A stretch of 64,000 nt of DNA from Chryseobacterium indologenes (GCA_002439165.1 DJTE01000023.1:89002-153001); one strand, 5' to 3'; numbered from the stretch's first letter, positions 1-8,172 are shown. Notes: generated by a model from the letters alone, not told the origin. Translations and numbers: made by a program.

Positions 1-129
1 TTTTGCAGATGACTCTATTGCTACATTTTCTATATTCTGCATATAGTTCAGATCATTGTGAGTTTTCTGGTTGGTTTTACAGGAAACCAGTACCAATGCG
101 CAAAATATAGTTAAAACTTTACCCTTCAT
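1..129 (-). CDS. Polysaccharide export lipoprotein (Wza/BexD-like), N-terminal fragment
   Basis: Only the first 43 codons lie in the window; the gene runs off its left edge. The translation begins MKGKVLTIFCALVLVSCKTN, a lipoprotein signal peptide with a lipobox ending in Cys (VSC). It is followed by LNYMQNIENV, which resembles the mature start of Bacteroidota polysaccharide export (SLBB/Poly_export) outer-membrane lipoproteins. The start is the ATG at 127-129, just downstream of a TATATTTG -7 box. The CapD-like and aminotransferase genes upstream on the same strand fit a capsule or exopolysaccharide locus. The family call rests on a short N-terminus and genomic context, so it is moderate. 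Confidence 0.65.
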   Translation of the reverse strand, partial: MKGKVLTIFCALVLVSCKTNQKTHNDLNYMQNIENVAIESSAK

Positions 130-144
130 ATCTTAAAAATTGTA

Positions 145-152
145 CAAATATA
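145..152 (-). promoter_or_regulatory. Flavobacteria-type -7 promoter box for the Wza-like gene
   Basis: The minus strand reads TATATTTG, matching TAnnTTTG, 15 bases before the ATG. A TTG lies 22 bp further upstream, a slightly long spacer. The polysaccharide lipoprotein therefore probably has its own promoter as well as any read-through from the capD-like gene. Confidence 0.45.
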
Positions 153-165
153 CATTTATATTTTT

Positions 166-2094
166 TTATTTATCCAAAATCTCATAGATCGAATTATTGC
201 TTCTGAATTCAGGAACAATGGACTTCAGAATCTTTACCACTTCTACTTTATCTTTCATTACGGAAGCTTCTGTAATGAGGTTGGTCAGGCTCTCTATTTC
301 TATAAATTCCATTGTAGGATCTTTAGAGATCATAATCTTTTCATTATGGGTAGGCAGTGTTTTTGCATTGTCGCTCAACAGTTCCTCATAGAGTTTTTCA
401 CCCGGCCTTAATCCGGTATAGATGATTTTAATATCAATATTAGGTTCAAACCCTGACAGCTTAATCATTCTTCTTGCCAGATCCAGGATTTTCACAGGTT
501 CTCCCATATCAAAGACAAAGATCTCTCCACCCTGCCCCATTGTTCCTGCCTGAAGAACAAGTTCGCATGCTTCCGGTATGGTCATGAAATACCTTACAAT
601 ATCCGGATGGGTGATGGTAACCGGCCCGCCGGCTTCAATCTGTTTTTTGAAATGAGGAATAACCGATCCGTTTGATCCCAGCACGTTTCCGAACCTTGTC
701 GTAATAAATTTGGTTGTGTTTCCTTCCACATGCTGTAAAGACTGTACGAAAAGTTCAGCTGCTCTTTTGGAAGCTCCCATCACATTAGTAGGATTCACCG
801 CCTTATCGGTAGAAATCATAACAAACCTGTTGACTTTATAACGGCTGGACAGCACGGCTATATTTTTGGATCCCAGAACATTGACACGGATCGCCTCATT
901 AGGATTTTCTTCAACCAAAGGAACATGCTTGTAAGCCGCCGCATGGTACACCATAGAAAAGTTATAGGTCTGGAACAGCGGTTCCACTCTATGGATATTG
1001 GAAACATCGGCCAGAACAAATTTGAACCTGATGTGGGGAAATTTCTCTTTCATTTCCAGTTCTATATCATACAGTGGTGTTTCTGCCTGATCCAGAACAA
1101 CAATTAATGCCGGACTAAACTGGGCAACCTGTCTTACGATCTCACTGCCGATAGAACCGGCCCCGCCTGTTACCAGTACATTTTTATTGAAATGCCTGCT
1201 TTTTACCTCTTCATTTTCTATTTTGATCGGTTTTCTGTTAAGAAGATCTTCAATCTGAAGATTCCTGATGGATCCTCCCAGATCGCTGTCCCTCAGTTTC
1301 TGTACAGAAGGCGCTTTGAATATATTGAGGTCTTTTTCTAAAAATAAGTTCACCCAGGAATTCATCTCGTCTTTAGACATCATTTCTTTAACGATGATCA
1401 CCCCGTCTATGATAAGATCTTCTTTTGTCGCTTCTTCTATCTTTCTTTTTTCGTAGATAGGTTTTCCCAATAAGGATGCTCTTTTGGAGTCTGTTCTCTG
1501 AGTCAAAAAGCCTACCACCTGATAAGGAAGGCTTGGGTTATCCAGAATGGCACGGGCAATGGCAATAGACTGCTCATCGATTCCCAACACCAGAATTCTT
1601 TTTTTCAGAGTACTTCTCCTGTATTCTCTTACGATATGGAAAAATTCTTTTACATAAAGCCTGAAAAGAAAAAGCCCCATAAAAGAGATAATGAAATACA
1701 GAACCAGAAAAGGAGTCAAAATAAATTTTCCTCCTGTGATCCAGAAATAAATAAGATTGACCACTCCCACCACTGTCATGGTACAAAAACATGAGATCAG
1801 GAGTTTAAAAAGATCAATAAAAGTAGAGTGTCTTATAATTCCTGCATAGGTCTTGAAAAAGTACATAAACATAGTGTTTATCACAATAATAAAGGTAAAA
1901 ACTACACTTTTATCTTCGTGATAAACAAATTCTTTCTGGGTAATTTTCTCTATGGTATAAGTAGAAAGAAACAGGGATATTACCAGAACAATAATATCTA
2001 TTACAAGTATTATCCATCTGGGGAGATATCTTACATCCGAGAGATTGACAACATTGTCTCCTCCAAATATTTTTTTCCTAAAAGAGCTGTACAT
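166..2094 (-). CDS. Membrane nucleoside-diphosphate sugar 4,6-dehydratase (CapD/PglF/WbpM type)
   Basis: 642 residues, the usual length for the large membrane-anchored dehydratases. The first 150 residues contain about four hydrophobic segments (roughly 28-45, 65-82, 95-117 and 127-146). A CoA-binding-like Rossmann region follows (165-290). The catalytic SDR domain starts with TGGAGSIG at 309-316 and includes YHAAAYKHVPLVEENP and STDKAVNPTNVMGASK. In this family the Tyr of the usual YxxxK pair is replaced (here MGASK). Members convert UDP-GlcNAc to the 4-keto-6-deoxy sugar that starts bacillosamine, QuiNAc or FucNAc synthesis. The aminotransferase directly upstream on the same strand would act on such a keto sugar. 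The exact product cannot be read from sequence. Confidence 0.9.
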   Translation of the reverse strand: MYSSFRKKIFGGDNVVNLSDVRYLPRWIILVIDIIVLVISLFLSTYTIEKITQKEFVYHEDKSVVFTFIIVINTMFMYFFKTYAGIIRHSTFIDLFKLLISCFCTMTVVGVVNLIYFWITGGKFILTPFLVLYFIISFMGLFLFRLYVKEFFHIVREYRRSTLKKRILVLGIDEQSIAIARAILDNPSLPYQVVGFLTQRTDSKRASLLGKPIYEKRKIEEATKEDLIIDGVIIVKEMMSKDEMNSWVNLFLEKDLNIFKAPSVQKLRDSDLGGSIRNLQIEDLLNRKPIKIENEEVKSRHFNKNVLVTGGAGSIGSEIVRQVAQFSPALIVVLDQAETPLYDIELEMKEKFPHIRFKFVLADVSNIHRVEPLFQTYNFSMVYHAAAYKHVPLVEENPNEAIRVNVLGSKNIAVLSSRYKVNRFVMISTDKAVNPTNVMGASKRAAELFVQSLQHVEGNTTKFITTRFGNVLGSNGSVIPHFKKQIEAGGPVTITHPDIVRYFMTIPEACELVLQAGTMGQGGEIFVFDMGEPVKILDLARRMIKLSGFEPNIDIKIIYTGLRPGEKLYEELLSDNAKTLPTHNEKIMISKDPTMEFIEIESLTNLITEASVMKDKVEVVKILKSIVPEFRSNNSIYEILDK

Positions 2095-2225
2095 TGTCTG
2101 TATTTGTGTTCATATTTAAAACGGCTAAAACCAATTTTTTAATTAATATTAATTCTTAAGCATGGTTACAAAATTAAAATAAAATCCCATCTTTATTCAA
2201 TTTTAACAAATAAATTTAGGGAATT

Positions 2226-3344
2226 TCATATTCTGAAGATTTCAGCAATTCTTTCTCTGCAACCGTCCGTTAAATTGGTTCCTGACGGCAGGCACAATCC
2301 ACGGTCAAAAAGTGTACCAGAAAGATTATTTCCAAAAAACTCATATCCTTTATAGAGAGGCTGAAGATGCATAGGTTTCCATAGGTACCTGGTTTCTATA
2401 TTATTCCGGGAAAACTGCTCTCTAAGCTTTTCTTTCGTAAAATCATTTCTCAGGATAACCGTATTGAGCCAGTAGTTGGAAAAAAAATCCCTGCCAGGTT
2501 CGGAAAACAGTTCTATATTTTCATGATCCTTCAGACAGGACTGATAAAAATCATGGTTTTCTCTCCTTCCTGTGATCTTTTCATCAAGCGTTTCCATCTG
2601 CCCCCTTCCTATTCCGGCTGAAATATTATCCATCCTGTAATTATATCCTATTTCAGAGTGAGAATAATAGTCTTTATCATCTTTGGCCTGTGTCGCCAGA
2701 AAAAGGGCTTTCTTTTTATCTGCTTCACTCCTGGAAATCAAGATTCCTCCGCTTCCCGTGGTGATAATTTTATTTCCGTTAAAACTGATAACGGAAAGAT
2801 CTCCGAAAGTTCCGCACAGCTGTCCTTTATACCTGCTGCCCAACGCCTCTGCACTGTCTTCAATGAGCGGAATTTCATATTTCCGGGAAATGCTGAGTAT
2901 TTCATCTGCCTTGAAGGGCATTCCATATAAAGAAACAGCAATGATTGCCTTCGGTTTTTTGCCTCTCTGAATACAGGATTTCACAGTGTCTTCCAGTGTA
3001 TCGGGACATATATTCCATGTCTCTTTTTCACTGTCTACAAATACGGGAACAGCTTTCAGATACAGGACGGGATTGGCAGAAGCCACAAAAGTAAATGACT
3101 GGCAGATCACAAAATCTCCTTCTTCCACATTCAGTAATCTCAGGGCAAGATGAATAGCAGCTGTTCCGGAAGACAAAGCTGTAACGTGGGAATGATTCCC
3201 TAAATATTTCTCCAGACCGTTTTCAAACTCATCTATATTCGAGCCGTATTGGGAGATCCAGTTGGTATCAAATGCATTTTGTATATATTGAAGCTCGTTC
3301 CCTCCCATATGGGGCGGTGAGAGCCAAATTTTCTGTTTTTCCAA
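2226..3344 (-). CDS. DegT/DnrJ/EryC1/StrS family PLP-dependent sugar aminotransferase
   Basis: 372 residues, normal for the family. The PLP-binding lysine is in SFNGNKIITTGSGG, a motif typical of PglE/WecE-like enzymes, preceded by the IEDSAEALGS segment that contacts the cofactor. The start is MEKQKIWLSPPHMGG, where the LSPPHM element is characteristic of PglE-like proteins. The enzyme would transfer an amino group to a 4-keto-6-deoxy NDP-sugar such as the product of the CapD-like enzyme next door, giving an amino sugar for capsule, O-antigen or glycoprotein glycan. It lies 7 bp downstream of the recX-like gene on the same strand, so the two may be co-transcribed. Confidence 0.88.
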   Translation of the reverse strand: MEKQKIWLSPPHMGGNELQYIQNAFDTNWISQYGSNIDEFENGLEKYLGNHSHVTALSSGTAAIHLALRLLNVEEGDFVICQSFTFVASANPVLYLKAVPVFVDSEKETWNICPDTLEDTVKSCIQRGKKPKAIIAVSLYGMPFKADEILSISRKYEIPLIEDSAEALGSRYKGQLCGTFGDLSVISFNGNKIITTGSGGILISRSEADKKKALFLATQAKDDKDYYSHSEIGYNYRMDNISAGIGRGQMETLDEKITGRRENHDFYQSCLKDHENIELFSEPGRDFFSNYWLNTVILRNDFTKEKLREQFSRNNIETRYLWKPMHLQPLYKGYEFFGNNLSGTLFDRGLCLPSGTNLTDGCRERIAEIFRI

Positions 3345-3351
3345 TATCTAT

Positions 3352-3816
3352 TTATGTTTCTCCAAAAGTATCATTTATTTTTTCATATTCAAAGCCTCTG
3401 CTCATCAAATATTTTATGGTTTTCACTTTTTTTTGATATTCTTTTAATCCTTTTTGCTTTGAAGCATAATCTTCGTAAATTTTCCTGATCATTTTTTCAT
3501 AATCCTCTTCATCTATTTCATCGAAACAGGTATTGATAAGTCTTTCGGAAATCTGCTTCTGTTTCAGATTCATTCTGATCTTATTCCGGCCCCAGTGTTT
3601 GATATAAAATTTACCTCTGATATAGCTGCGTGTGAAACGTTCTTCGTTCAGAAAGTTTTCCTTCAGAAGATACAGCATGATCTCTTCTTTTGCTTCATCA
3701 ATCAGTAAAAACTCTTTCATTTTCTGTTCCACTTCGGCATGGCAGCGGTCCTGGTAAACACAATAGTTCACCACCTTCTGCCTGATTTCCTCAAATGTGA
3801 AAGATTTCTTCTCCAT
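3352..3816 (-). CDS. recX: Regulatory protein RecX
   Basis: 154 residues, highly charged and helical. It has RecX-type repeats such as LLKENFLNEERFTRSYIRGK and the HWGRNKIRMNLKQKQIS segment (Trp-Gly followed by basic residues), diagnostic of the three-helix RecX modules. RecX binds RecA filaments and modulates recombinase activity. recA is not in this window. The gene follows glyA and its terminator hairpin and nearly abuts the aminotransferase, an association that looks positional rather than functional. Confidence 0.85.
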   Translation of the reverse strand: MEKKSFTFEEIRQKVVNYCVYQDRCHAEVEQKMKEFLLIDEAKEEIMLYLLKENFLNEERFTRSYIRGKFYIKHWGRNKIRMNLKQKQISERLINTCFDEIDEEDYEKMIRKIYEDYASKQKGLKEYQKKVKTIKYLMSRGFEYEKINDTFGET

Positions 3817-3823
3817 AATAATG

Positions 3824-3855
3824 AAAAAAGAATGGACAGGTGCCCATTCTTTATA
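3824..3855 (-). terminator. Rho-independent terminator after glyA
   Basis: AAAGAATGG (3827-3835) pairs with CCATTCTTT (3844-3852). On the minus strand the hairpin is followed by a U-run. It lies between the glyA stop and the recX start. Confidence 0.7.
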
Positions 3856-3873
3856 TTGTATTTCAAATGATCA

Positions 3874-5139
3874 TTAATAGTTGAACAAAGCCTTTCCTTC
3901 CATCAGTTCATTCACTTTCTTTTTAACGGAAGCAAGAACTTCTTCATTTTTGATATGGTCTACTACCTCAGAAATCAATCCGGCAATAGTATCCATATCA
4001 TTTTCTTTAAGACCTCTTGTGGTGATAGCGGCTGTTCCCAGTCTGATACCGGATGTGGTAAACGGTGACTTGTCATCGAAAGGAACCATATTTTTGTTAC
4101 ATGTAATATCAGCAAGAACTAAAGCCTTTTCGGTTTCTTTACCGTTTACGCCTTTATTTCTAAGGTCTACAAGCATTAAGTGGTTATCCGTACCTCCGCT
4201 CACGATATCAAATCCTCTGTCGATCATTGCTTTTGAAAGGGCCTGGGCATTGGCTTTAACCTGTTTAGCATAGGTTTCAAACTGCCCGTCCAGCGCTTCA
4301 CCAAAAGCAACTGCTTTACCGGCAATAACATGCTCCAGCGGACCTCCCTGAATTCCCGGGAAAACTGCTCCGTCCAGTACCTGGCTCATCATTTTGGTTT
4401 CTCCTTTCGGGGTTTTGTGGCCGTATGTATTTTCGAAATCCTTCCCCATCATGATCATTCCTCCTCTTGGCCCTCTTAAAGTCTTATGAGTTGTAGTGGT
4501 CACTACATGGCAGTGCTCAAATGGAGAGTTTAGCAGTCCTTTTGCCACTAAACCTGCAGGGTGAGCAATATCCGCCCAAAGTGTCGCCCCGATCTCGTCG
4601 GCAATTTCTCTGAATTTAGCATAATCCAGATCTCTTGAATACGCTGAGAAACCGGCAATAAGCATTTTCGGTCTTTCTCTAAGGGCTACTTCTCTCATCT
4701 GGTTGTAATCAATAAGTCCTGTTTCTCTTTCTACTCCGTAAGAAACCACCTGATACTGGATTCCGGAGAAGTTTACTCCTGAACCGTGAGTAAGGTGTCC
4801 TCCCATAGAAAGATCCATTCCCATGATTTTGTCTCCGGGTTTCAAAACCGCAAGATAAATGGCAGCATTGGCCTGAGATCCGGAATGCGGCTGAACATTT
4901 ACATAGTCCACCCCGAAAAGTTCCTTCGCTCTGTTGATCGCCAGTGTTTCAACCTCATCTACTACTTCACAGCCCCCGTAATATCTTTTACCCGGGTACC
5001 CTTCCGCATATTTGTTTGTCAGTACGCTTCCCATTGCTTTCATTACGTTTTCAGAAACAAAGTTTTCTGACGCAATAAGTTCTAATCCATGGGATTGTCT
5101 TTGTCTTTCCTTTTCAATCAGGTCGAAAATAATATCCAT
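3874..5139 (-). CDS. glyA: Serine hydroxymethyltransferase
   Basis: 421 residues from the ATG at 5137-5139. GlyA interconverts serine and glycine with transfer of a one-carbon unit to tetrahydrofolate. Visible signatures are HGLELIASENF near the N-terminus, YAEGYPGKRYYGGCE, VQPHSGSQAN and the PLP-lysine motif TTTTHKTLRGPRGG. A longer in-frame reading adds 11 residues (MGWKISK...), but its first codon overlaps the -7 box at 5170-5177, so I choose MDIIFDLIEKERQRQ, which also fits family N-termini. It is probably monocistronic, with its own promoter and terminator. Confidence 0.96.
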   Translation of the reverse strand: MDIIFDLIEKERQRQSHGLELIASENFVSENVMKAMGSVLTNKYAEGYPGKRYYGGCEVVDEVETLAINRAKELFGVDYVNVQPHSGSQANAAIYLAVLKPGDKIMGMDLSMGGHLTHGSGVNFSGIQYQVVSYGVERETGLIDYNQMREVALRERPKMLIAGFSAYSRDLDYAKFREIADEIGATLWADIAHPAGLVAKGLLNSPFEHCHVVTTTTHKTLRGPRGGMIMMGKDFENTYGHKTPKGETKMMSQVLDGAVFPGIQGGPLEHVIAGKAVAFGEALDGQFETYAKQVKANAQALSKAMIDRGFDIVSGGTDNHLMLVDLRNKGVNGKETEKALVLADITCNKNMVPFDDKSPFTTSGIRLGTAAITTRGLKENDMDTIAGLISEVVDHIKNEEVLASVKKKVNELMEGKALFNY

Positions 5140-5169
5140 TATACTTTTAGTTTTTGAAATTTTCCACCC

Positions 5170-5200
5170 CAAATGTACGGAATTTCCGTTGAGATTTCAA
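5170..5200 (-). promoter_or_regulatory. Promoter of glyA
   Basis: On the minus strand TTG (5200-5198), a 20 bp spacer and TACATTTG (5177-5170) match the Flavobacteria consensus. Transcription would begin near 5164, downstream of the longer alternative start. This supports the shorter GlyA. Confidence 0.65.
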
Positions 5201-5260
5201 CATCAGAAAATATGATTTTACACTTGATTCTTTTACAGATTATGGGATTATGCCATCAGA

Positions 5261-5677
5261 TTAAAGGTTTTCTTTAACAAACTTCTCACAATAGCTTTTA
5301 ATCCTGTTGCGGACCTTCTCAAACTGCTGTTTGATTTCCGTCTCTGTTCCGGAGGCTTTTGCAGGGTCCGGAAAATTCTGATGGAAAACTTCTGCACTGC
5401 CGGGAAGATACGGACAATTTTCTTTCGCATGGTCGCAGACTGTAATTACAAAATCAAAGGCTATATCTTTGTACCGGTCTATTGCATCAGAAGTCTGCTG
5501 TGAAATATCCAGACCGTCATTTTTCATGGTTTCTATGGCTGCAGGATTTACTCCGTGTGCTTCAATTCCGGCACTGTATATTTCAGCCTTACCTTTGGAG
5601 AAATGTTTTAAATATCCTTCTGCCATCTGGCTTCTGCAACTGTTTCCTGTACAGAGTACGAGAATCTTTTTTTTCAT
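5261..5677 (-). CDS. arsC: Arsenate reductase, thioredoxin-coupled (low-MW phosphatase fold)
   Basis: 138 residues. The phosphatase P-loop CTGNSCR at 9-15 gives nucleophile Cys9. Cys81 and Cys88 in CDHAKENCP match the resolving cysteine pair of pI258-type ArsC, and NFPDPA near residue 107 carries the general-acid Asp. The enzyme reduces As(V) to As(III), with electrons returned by thioredoxin. It is the last gene of arsR-DUF6428-arsC, 22 bp after the previous stop. No ArsB or ACR3 efflux permease is nearby, so the As(III) exporter must lie elsewhere or be missing. Confidence 0.92.
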   Translation of the reverse strand: MKKKILVLCTGNSCRSQMAEGYLKHFSKGKAEIYSAGIEAHGVNPAAIETMKNDGLDISQQTSDAIDRYKDIAFDFVITVCDHAKENCPYLPGSAEVFHQNFPDPAKASGTETEIKQQFEKVRNRIKSYCEKFVKENL

Positions 5678-5699
5678 TTTTATTCAATGGTATCAGGAA

Positions 5700-6173
5700 T
5701 TAGCAGCAGCCTGATTCCGGAGAACAGCACGAATTCCCCCTGTTGTTTAACGTATTGAGATCCAGCTTTTGCTTCTGTGGCGGAATCCCGCACGAATCTT
5801 CTGCCAGGCAGGCGGTAAGTTTATTTTTCAGAACAAAATTTTTCCCGTTGAATTCCAGATCAAATCTGCCAATGGTATTTTCCTGATATTCGACTTCAAT
5901 TTCAAAATCCCCTATTCCCAGTTTATCTTCAGAAAGACGGATAATATCCAGCAATTTTCCAGGTTTAAGCCTGTGCTCATAATCATCGGCATCCCAAAGC
6001 TGAAAATTTACCCGTTCTTCTTTTCTGATGGTTCCGCCGCAGTCGATAAATCTTTTTGTAACGATCCCCACTTCTGTCACATGAAAATGTCCGGGTACAA
6101 ATGTTCCGTTTTCCAGTTGGAATTCTACATTTTCCAACGCCGGCAAAATCTTTTTAATCTCTGATAATTTCAT
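5700..6173 (-). CDS. DUF6428-like protein of arsenic operons, Cys-rich tail
   Basis: 157 residues with no signal peptide. The body (1-120) is a soluble domain containing FVPGHFHVTEVG and FQLWDADDYEHRL. The C-terminus carries clustered cysteines (DSCGIP, then NSCCSPESGCC), suggestive of metal or metalloid binding. I recognise it as the small protein that accompanies arsR and arsC in Bacteroidota, called DUF6428 from memory; its biochemical role is unknown to me. It has an ArsR-like operator immediately upstream, separate from the one before arsR. Confidence 0.7.
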   Translation of the reverse strand: MKLSEIKKILPALENVEFQLENGTFVPGHFHVTEVGIVTKRFIDCGGTIRKEERVNFQLWDADDYEHRLKPGKLLDIIRLSEDKLGIGDFEIEVEYQENTIGRFDLEFNGKNFVLKNKLTACLAEDSCGIPPQKQKLDLNTLNNRGNSCCSPESGCC

Positions 6174-6194
6174 ACAGTATTTATTTTAATTGTT

Positions 6195-6214
6195 ATAATG
6201 CAATATTACGATAG
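6195..6214. promoter_or_regulatory. Second ArsR-type operator, before the DUF6428 gene
   Basis: The sequence shares 17 of 20 positions with the palindrome upstream of arsR, including the continuous run GCAATATTACGATA. It lies between the arsR stop and the DUF6428 start, so the downstream part of the operon may have its own ArsR-controlled promoter. A -7-like TAATATTG is embedded on the minus strand. Confidence 0.55.
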
Positions 6215-6230
6215 TTGGATATAAAAAATT

Positions 6231-6557
6231 TTAGCAGCAGTTCTGCTCCTTAACTGCTGCGATGATGTTTGAAAAATAAGTATTCAGGATTTCAAAAGAT
6301 TTTTCATCAATACAGTAGCATATTGAATTTCCTTCAATACTTCCTTTAATCAGTCCGGCATTTTTCAATTCCTTCAGATGCTGGGAAACAGTAGGCTGGG
6401 CAAGAGGCAGCTCATTAACGATATCTCCGCAGATGCATTCGTTTACTTTGAGAAGGTATTCAATAATGGCTATTCTTGCCGGATGTCCGAGTGCCTTTGC
6501 AATAACGGCCAGTTTATTTTGTTCGTCGGTAAAGAAATCTGTTTTGGTAGCTCCCAT
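6231..6557 (-). CDS. arsR: ArsR/SmtB family metalloregulator
   Basis: 108 residues with a winged helix: LAVIAKALGHPARIAIIEYL, then the recognition helix LAQPTVSQHLKELKNAGL. The metal-site motif ECICGDI holds Cys41 and Cys43, the CxC arrangement used by arsenic-sensing ArsR proteins, and the protein ends in NCC. The repressor should release DNA on binding As(III). It heads the arsR-DUF6428-arsC operon and has a near-perfect palindrome 12 bases before its start codon, consistent with autoregulation. Confidence 0.9.
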   Translation of the reverse strand: MGATKTDFFTDEQNKLAVIAKALGHPARIAIIEYLLKVNECICGDIVNELPLAQPTVSQHLKELKNAGLIKGSIEGNSICYCIDEKSFEILNTYFSNIIAAVKEQNCC

Positions 6558-6568
6558 AGCCTATAATT

Positions 6569-6588
6569 ATATCGCAATATTACGATAT
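6569..6588. promoter_or_regulatory. ArsR operator palindrome upstream of arsR
   Basis: A 20-bp inverted repeat, ATATCGCAAT followed by ATTACGATAT, has only one mismatched pair. It overlaps a TAATATTG -7-like box on the minus strand, so a bound repressor would block the promoter. Confidence 0.6.
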
Positions 6589-6724
6589 TAAAATTATCCA
6601 GCAAAATTTTTTATGAATATTAATCATTCGAAGCTTATGTAAAACATATGAATAAGATGAAACAGAAGCAAAACAGGTTTTCAGATTTATATTCACCTGA
6701 TCAGTTCTTCCATCCTGCATCCGG

Positions 6725-7624
6725 TTAAAACTCTTCTTCAGTAAGTTCCTTATTCACCATTGCTCCTGTAAAATTTCCCTGTGCAATGGCATTGGCCACA
6801 GACCTCATCATGGTAACATTATCTCCGCAGGCAAAAAGCCCGGGAATATTGGTCTTCTGCAGAAAATCAACCTTAATAAATCCCTGTTCTGTCAGTTCAC
6901 AGCCAAGCTCCGAAACATCAACGTTCTGTATAAAAGGTATTTTGGCATACAGGGCGTTCAGGGAAATCTCTTTACCGGTTTTAAAGATTATTTTTCTGAT
7001 ATATCCGTTTTCATGGGCAATGCTTTCAACCTGATCTTCAATCAGGGAAATCTTATTCTCAGCCAGTTTTTCCTTTTGCTCTCCTGAAAGTACAGACTTC
7101 CCGTTGGTGAATAAAGAAAGATCTTTCGTAAGATTGTATACTAGTTTTGTAAAGTCGTAAGCCATGTCTCCGTCTGCAAGAATTCCGGTAGCTTTATTTC
7201 TCACTTCATACCCGTGGCAGTACGGACAGTGCAGAACAGAAATTCCCCAGCACTCTGCAAAACCGGGAATATCCGGCATCATATCTTTTATCCCTGATGC
7301 AAGAATCAGTTTTTTAGCATGAAAGTTCTTCCCTTCCCGGGTCTCAATACTGAAATCTCCGTTTCTGCTGATCTTTATGACCGTTCCTTCATGAAATTTT
7401 ACCGTGCTGTACTTCTCAACCTGCTCCCTGGCCAATGCAGCTATTTCTTTCGGTGTCTTACCATCATGGGTTATGAAGTTGTGTGAGTGCGGAGTCTGTC
7501 TGTTGCAGGGTTTACCGTTATCTATGATCAGTATATTTCTCAGTGATCTTCCTAATGCCATTCCGGCTGACAATCCGGCGTAGCTCCCTCCTATAATGAT
7601 AACATCAAAGATTTTATTCTCCAT
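6725..7624 (-). CDS. Thioredoxin reductase-like FAD/NAD(P)-dependent oxidoreductase
   Basis: 299 residues. The FAD-binding start DVIIIGGSYAGLSAGMALGR gives GGSYAG, and the second FAD motif FACGDN lies near the C-terminus. The redox pair is Cys133 and Cys136 in HCPYCHGYE, rather than the CATC of classical TrxB. The NADPH Rossmann segment after it (GILADGDMA) lacks a clear GxGxxA, so it belongs to the TrxB-like/GliT-like branch and may oxidise or reduce small dithiols instead of thioredoxin. It is divergent from the Fur-family gene and shares a palindromic operator with it. Confidence 0.82.
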   Translation of the reverse strand: MENKIFDVIIIGGSYAGLSAGMALGRSLRNILIIDNGKPCNRQTPHSHNFITHDGKTPKEIAALAREQVEKYSTVKFHEGTVIKISRNGDFSIETREGKNFHAKKLILASGIKDMMPDIPGFAECWGISVLHCPYCHGYEVRNKATGILADGDMAYDFTKLVYNLTKDLSLFTNGKSVLSGEQKEKLAENKISLIEDQVESIAHENGYIRKIIFKTGKEISLNALYAKIPFIQNVDVSELGCELTEQGFIKVDFLQKTNIPGLFACGDNVTMMRSVANAIAQGNFTGAMVNKELTEEEF

Positions 7625-7668
7625 TGTAATTGAGTTTTAATAGTGATTTAAGTATCTGTTTGTCTGTA

Positions 7669-7698
7669 CAAAGTTAAATCAAAATTCCATTAATGCAA
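7669..7698 (-). promoter_or_regulatory. Promoter of the thioredoxin reductase-like gene
   Basis: Minus-strand TTG (7698-7696), a 19 bp spacer and TAACTTTG (7676-7669) form a full-consensus Flavobacteria promoter. The TTG lies inside the Fur-type palindrome at 7694-7708. Confidence 0.7.
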
Positions 7699-7708
7699 CA
7701 ATGTCGCA
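7694..7708. promoter_or_regulatory. Fur-family-type operator between the oxidoreductase and fur-like genes
   Basis: TGCAACA-a-TGTCGCA is an inverted repeat with one mismatch. It covers the -33 TTG of the oxidoreductase promoter and lies just upstream of the -7 box of the fur-like gene. Placement in a divergent regulator/target promoter supports a binding site for the adjacent regulator. It looks like the TGCAAC-N-GTTGCA style reported for some Zur/Fur proteins; the metal specificity is inference. Confidence 0.5.
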
Positions 7709-7719
7709 ATAAAATTTCA

Positions 7720-7727
7720 TATCTTTG
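7720..7727 (+). promoter_or_regulatory. -7 box of the Fur-family gene
   Basis: TATCTTTG matches TAnnTTTG but sits only 4 bases before the ATG at 7732. The transcript would be leaderless or nearly so. It also makes the longer reading that starts upstream (MQQCRNK...) unlikely. Confidence 0.5.
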
Positions 7728-7731
7728 TCTT

Positions 7732-8115
7732 ATGAATAAGCGGAATACCAAAACAAAACAACTGATCCTGAATTCATTAAAAGATTCAAAATCAGCGGTA
7801 AGCCATGATATTTTACAGAAAGAATTAGGGAGTGAAATAGACCGGGCTACGATTTACAGGATCCTGAACAGTTTCTGTGAAGACGGTATCGTGCATAAAG
7901 TAGTAAGCGATGACGGAAAATCTTATTTTGCGCCCTGCCGCGGGTGTTCGGGAAAGCATCATAAACACAGTCATTTTCATTTCAGATGCCTCCAGTGCGG
8001 AACGATAGAATGTATGCCGGAAGAGGTGGATATTAAAATGCCGGAAGGTTATCAGCCTGTGAATTTTAATGGGATTATCTCCGGCTACTGCCCGGAATGT
8101 TCTTTATCAAAATAA
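7732..8115 (+). CDS. Fur-family metal-responsive transcriptional regulator
   Basis: 127 residues from the ATG at 7732. The N-terminal winged helix includes SHDILQKELGSEIDRATIYRI-type residues, and the dimerisation domain carries a His-rich stretch (HHKHSHFHFRC). The structural zinc site is CxxC twice: CLQC and CPEC, with an extra CRGC. His/Cys richness fits a Zur- or Fur-like sensor; PerR cannot be excluded. The family represses metal uptake or oxidative stress genes. Here the likely targets are itself and the divergent thioredoxin reductase-like gene. Confidence 0.87.
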   Translation: MNKRNTKTKQLILNSLKDSKSAVSHDILQKELGSEIDRATIYRILNSFCEDGIVHKVVSDDGKSYFAPCRGCSGKHHKHSHFHFRCLQCGTIECMPEEVDIKMPEGYQPVNFNGIISGYCPECSLSK

Positions 8116-8142
8116 TCTTTATGCCTGAATTTATTGTTTCTG

Positions 8143-8172
8143 AAGCTTTAAGATCTGTTTAAGCTTTAAGAT
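8143..8172. repeat. Short direct repeat AAGCTTTAAGAT x2
   Basis: AAGCTTTAAGAT occurs at 8143-8154 and 8161-8172, 18 bases apart, between the Fur-family gene and the converging GT39 gene. Function unknown. Confidence 0.5.
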
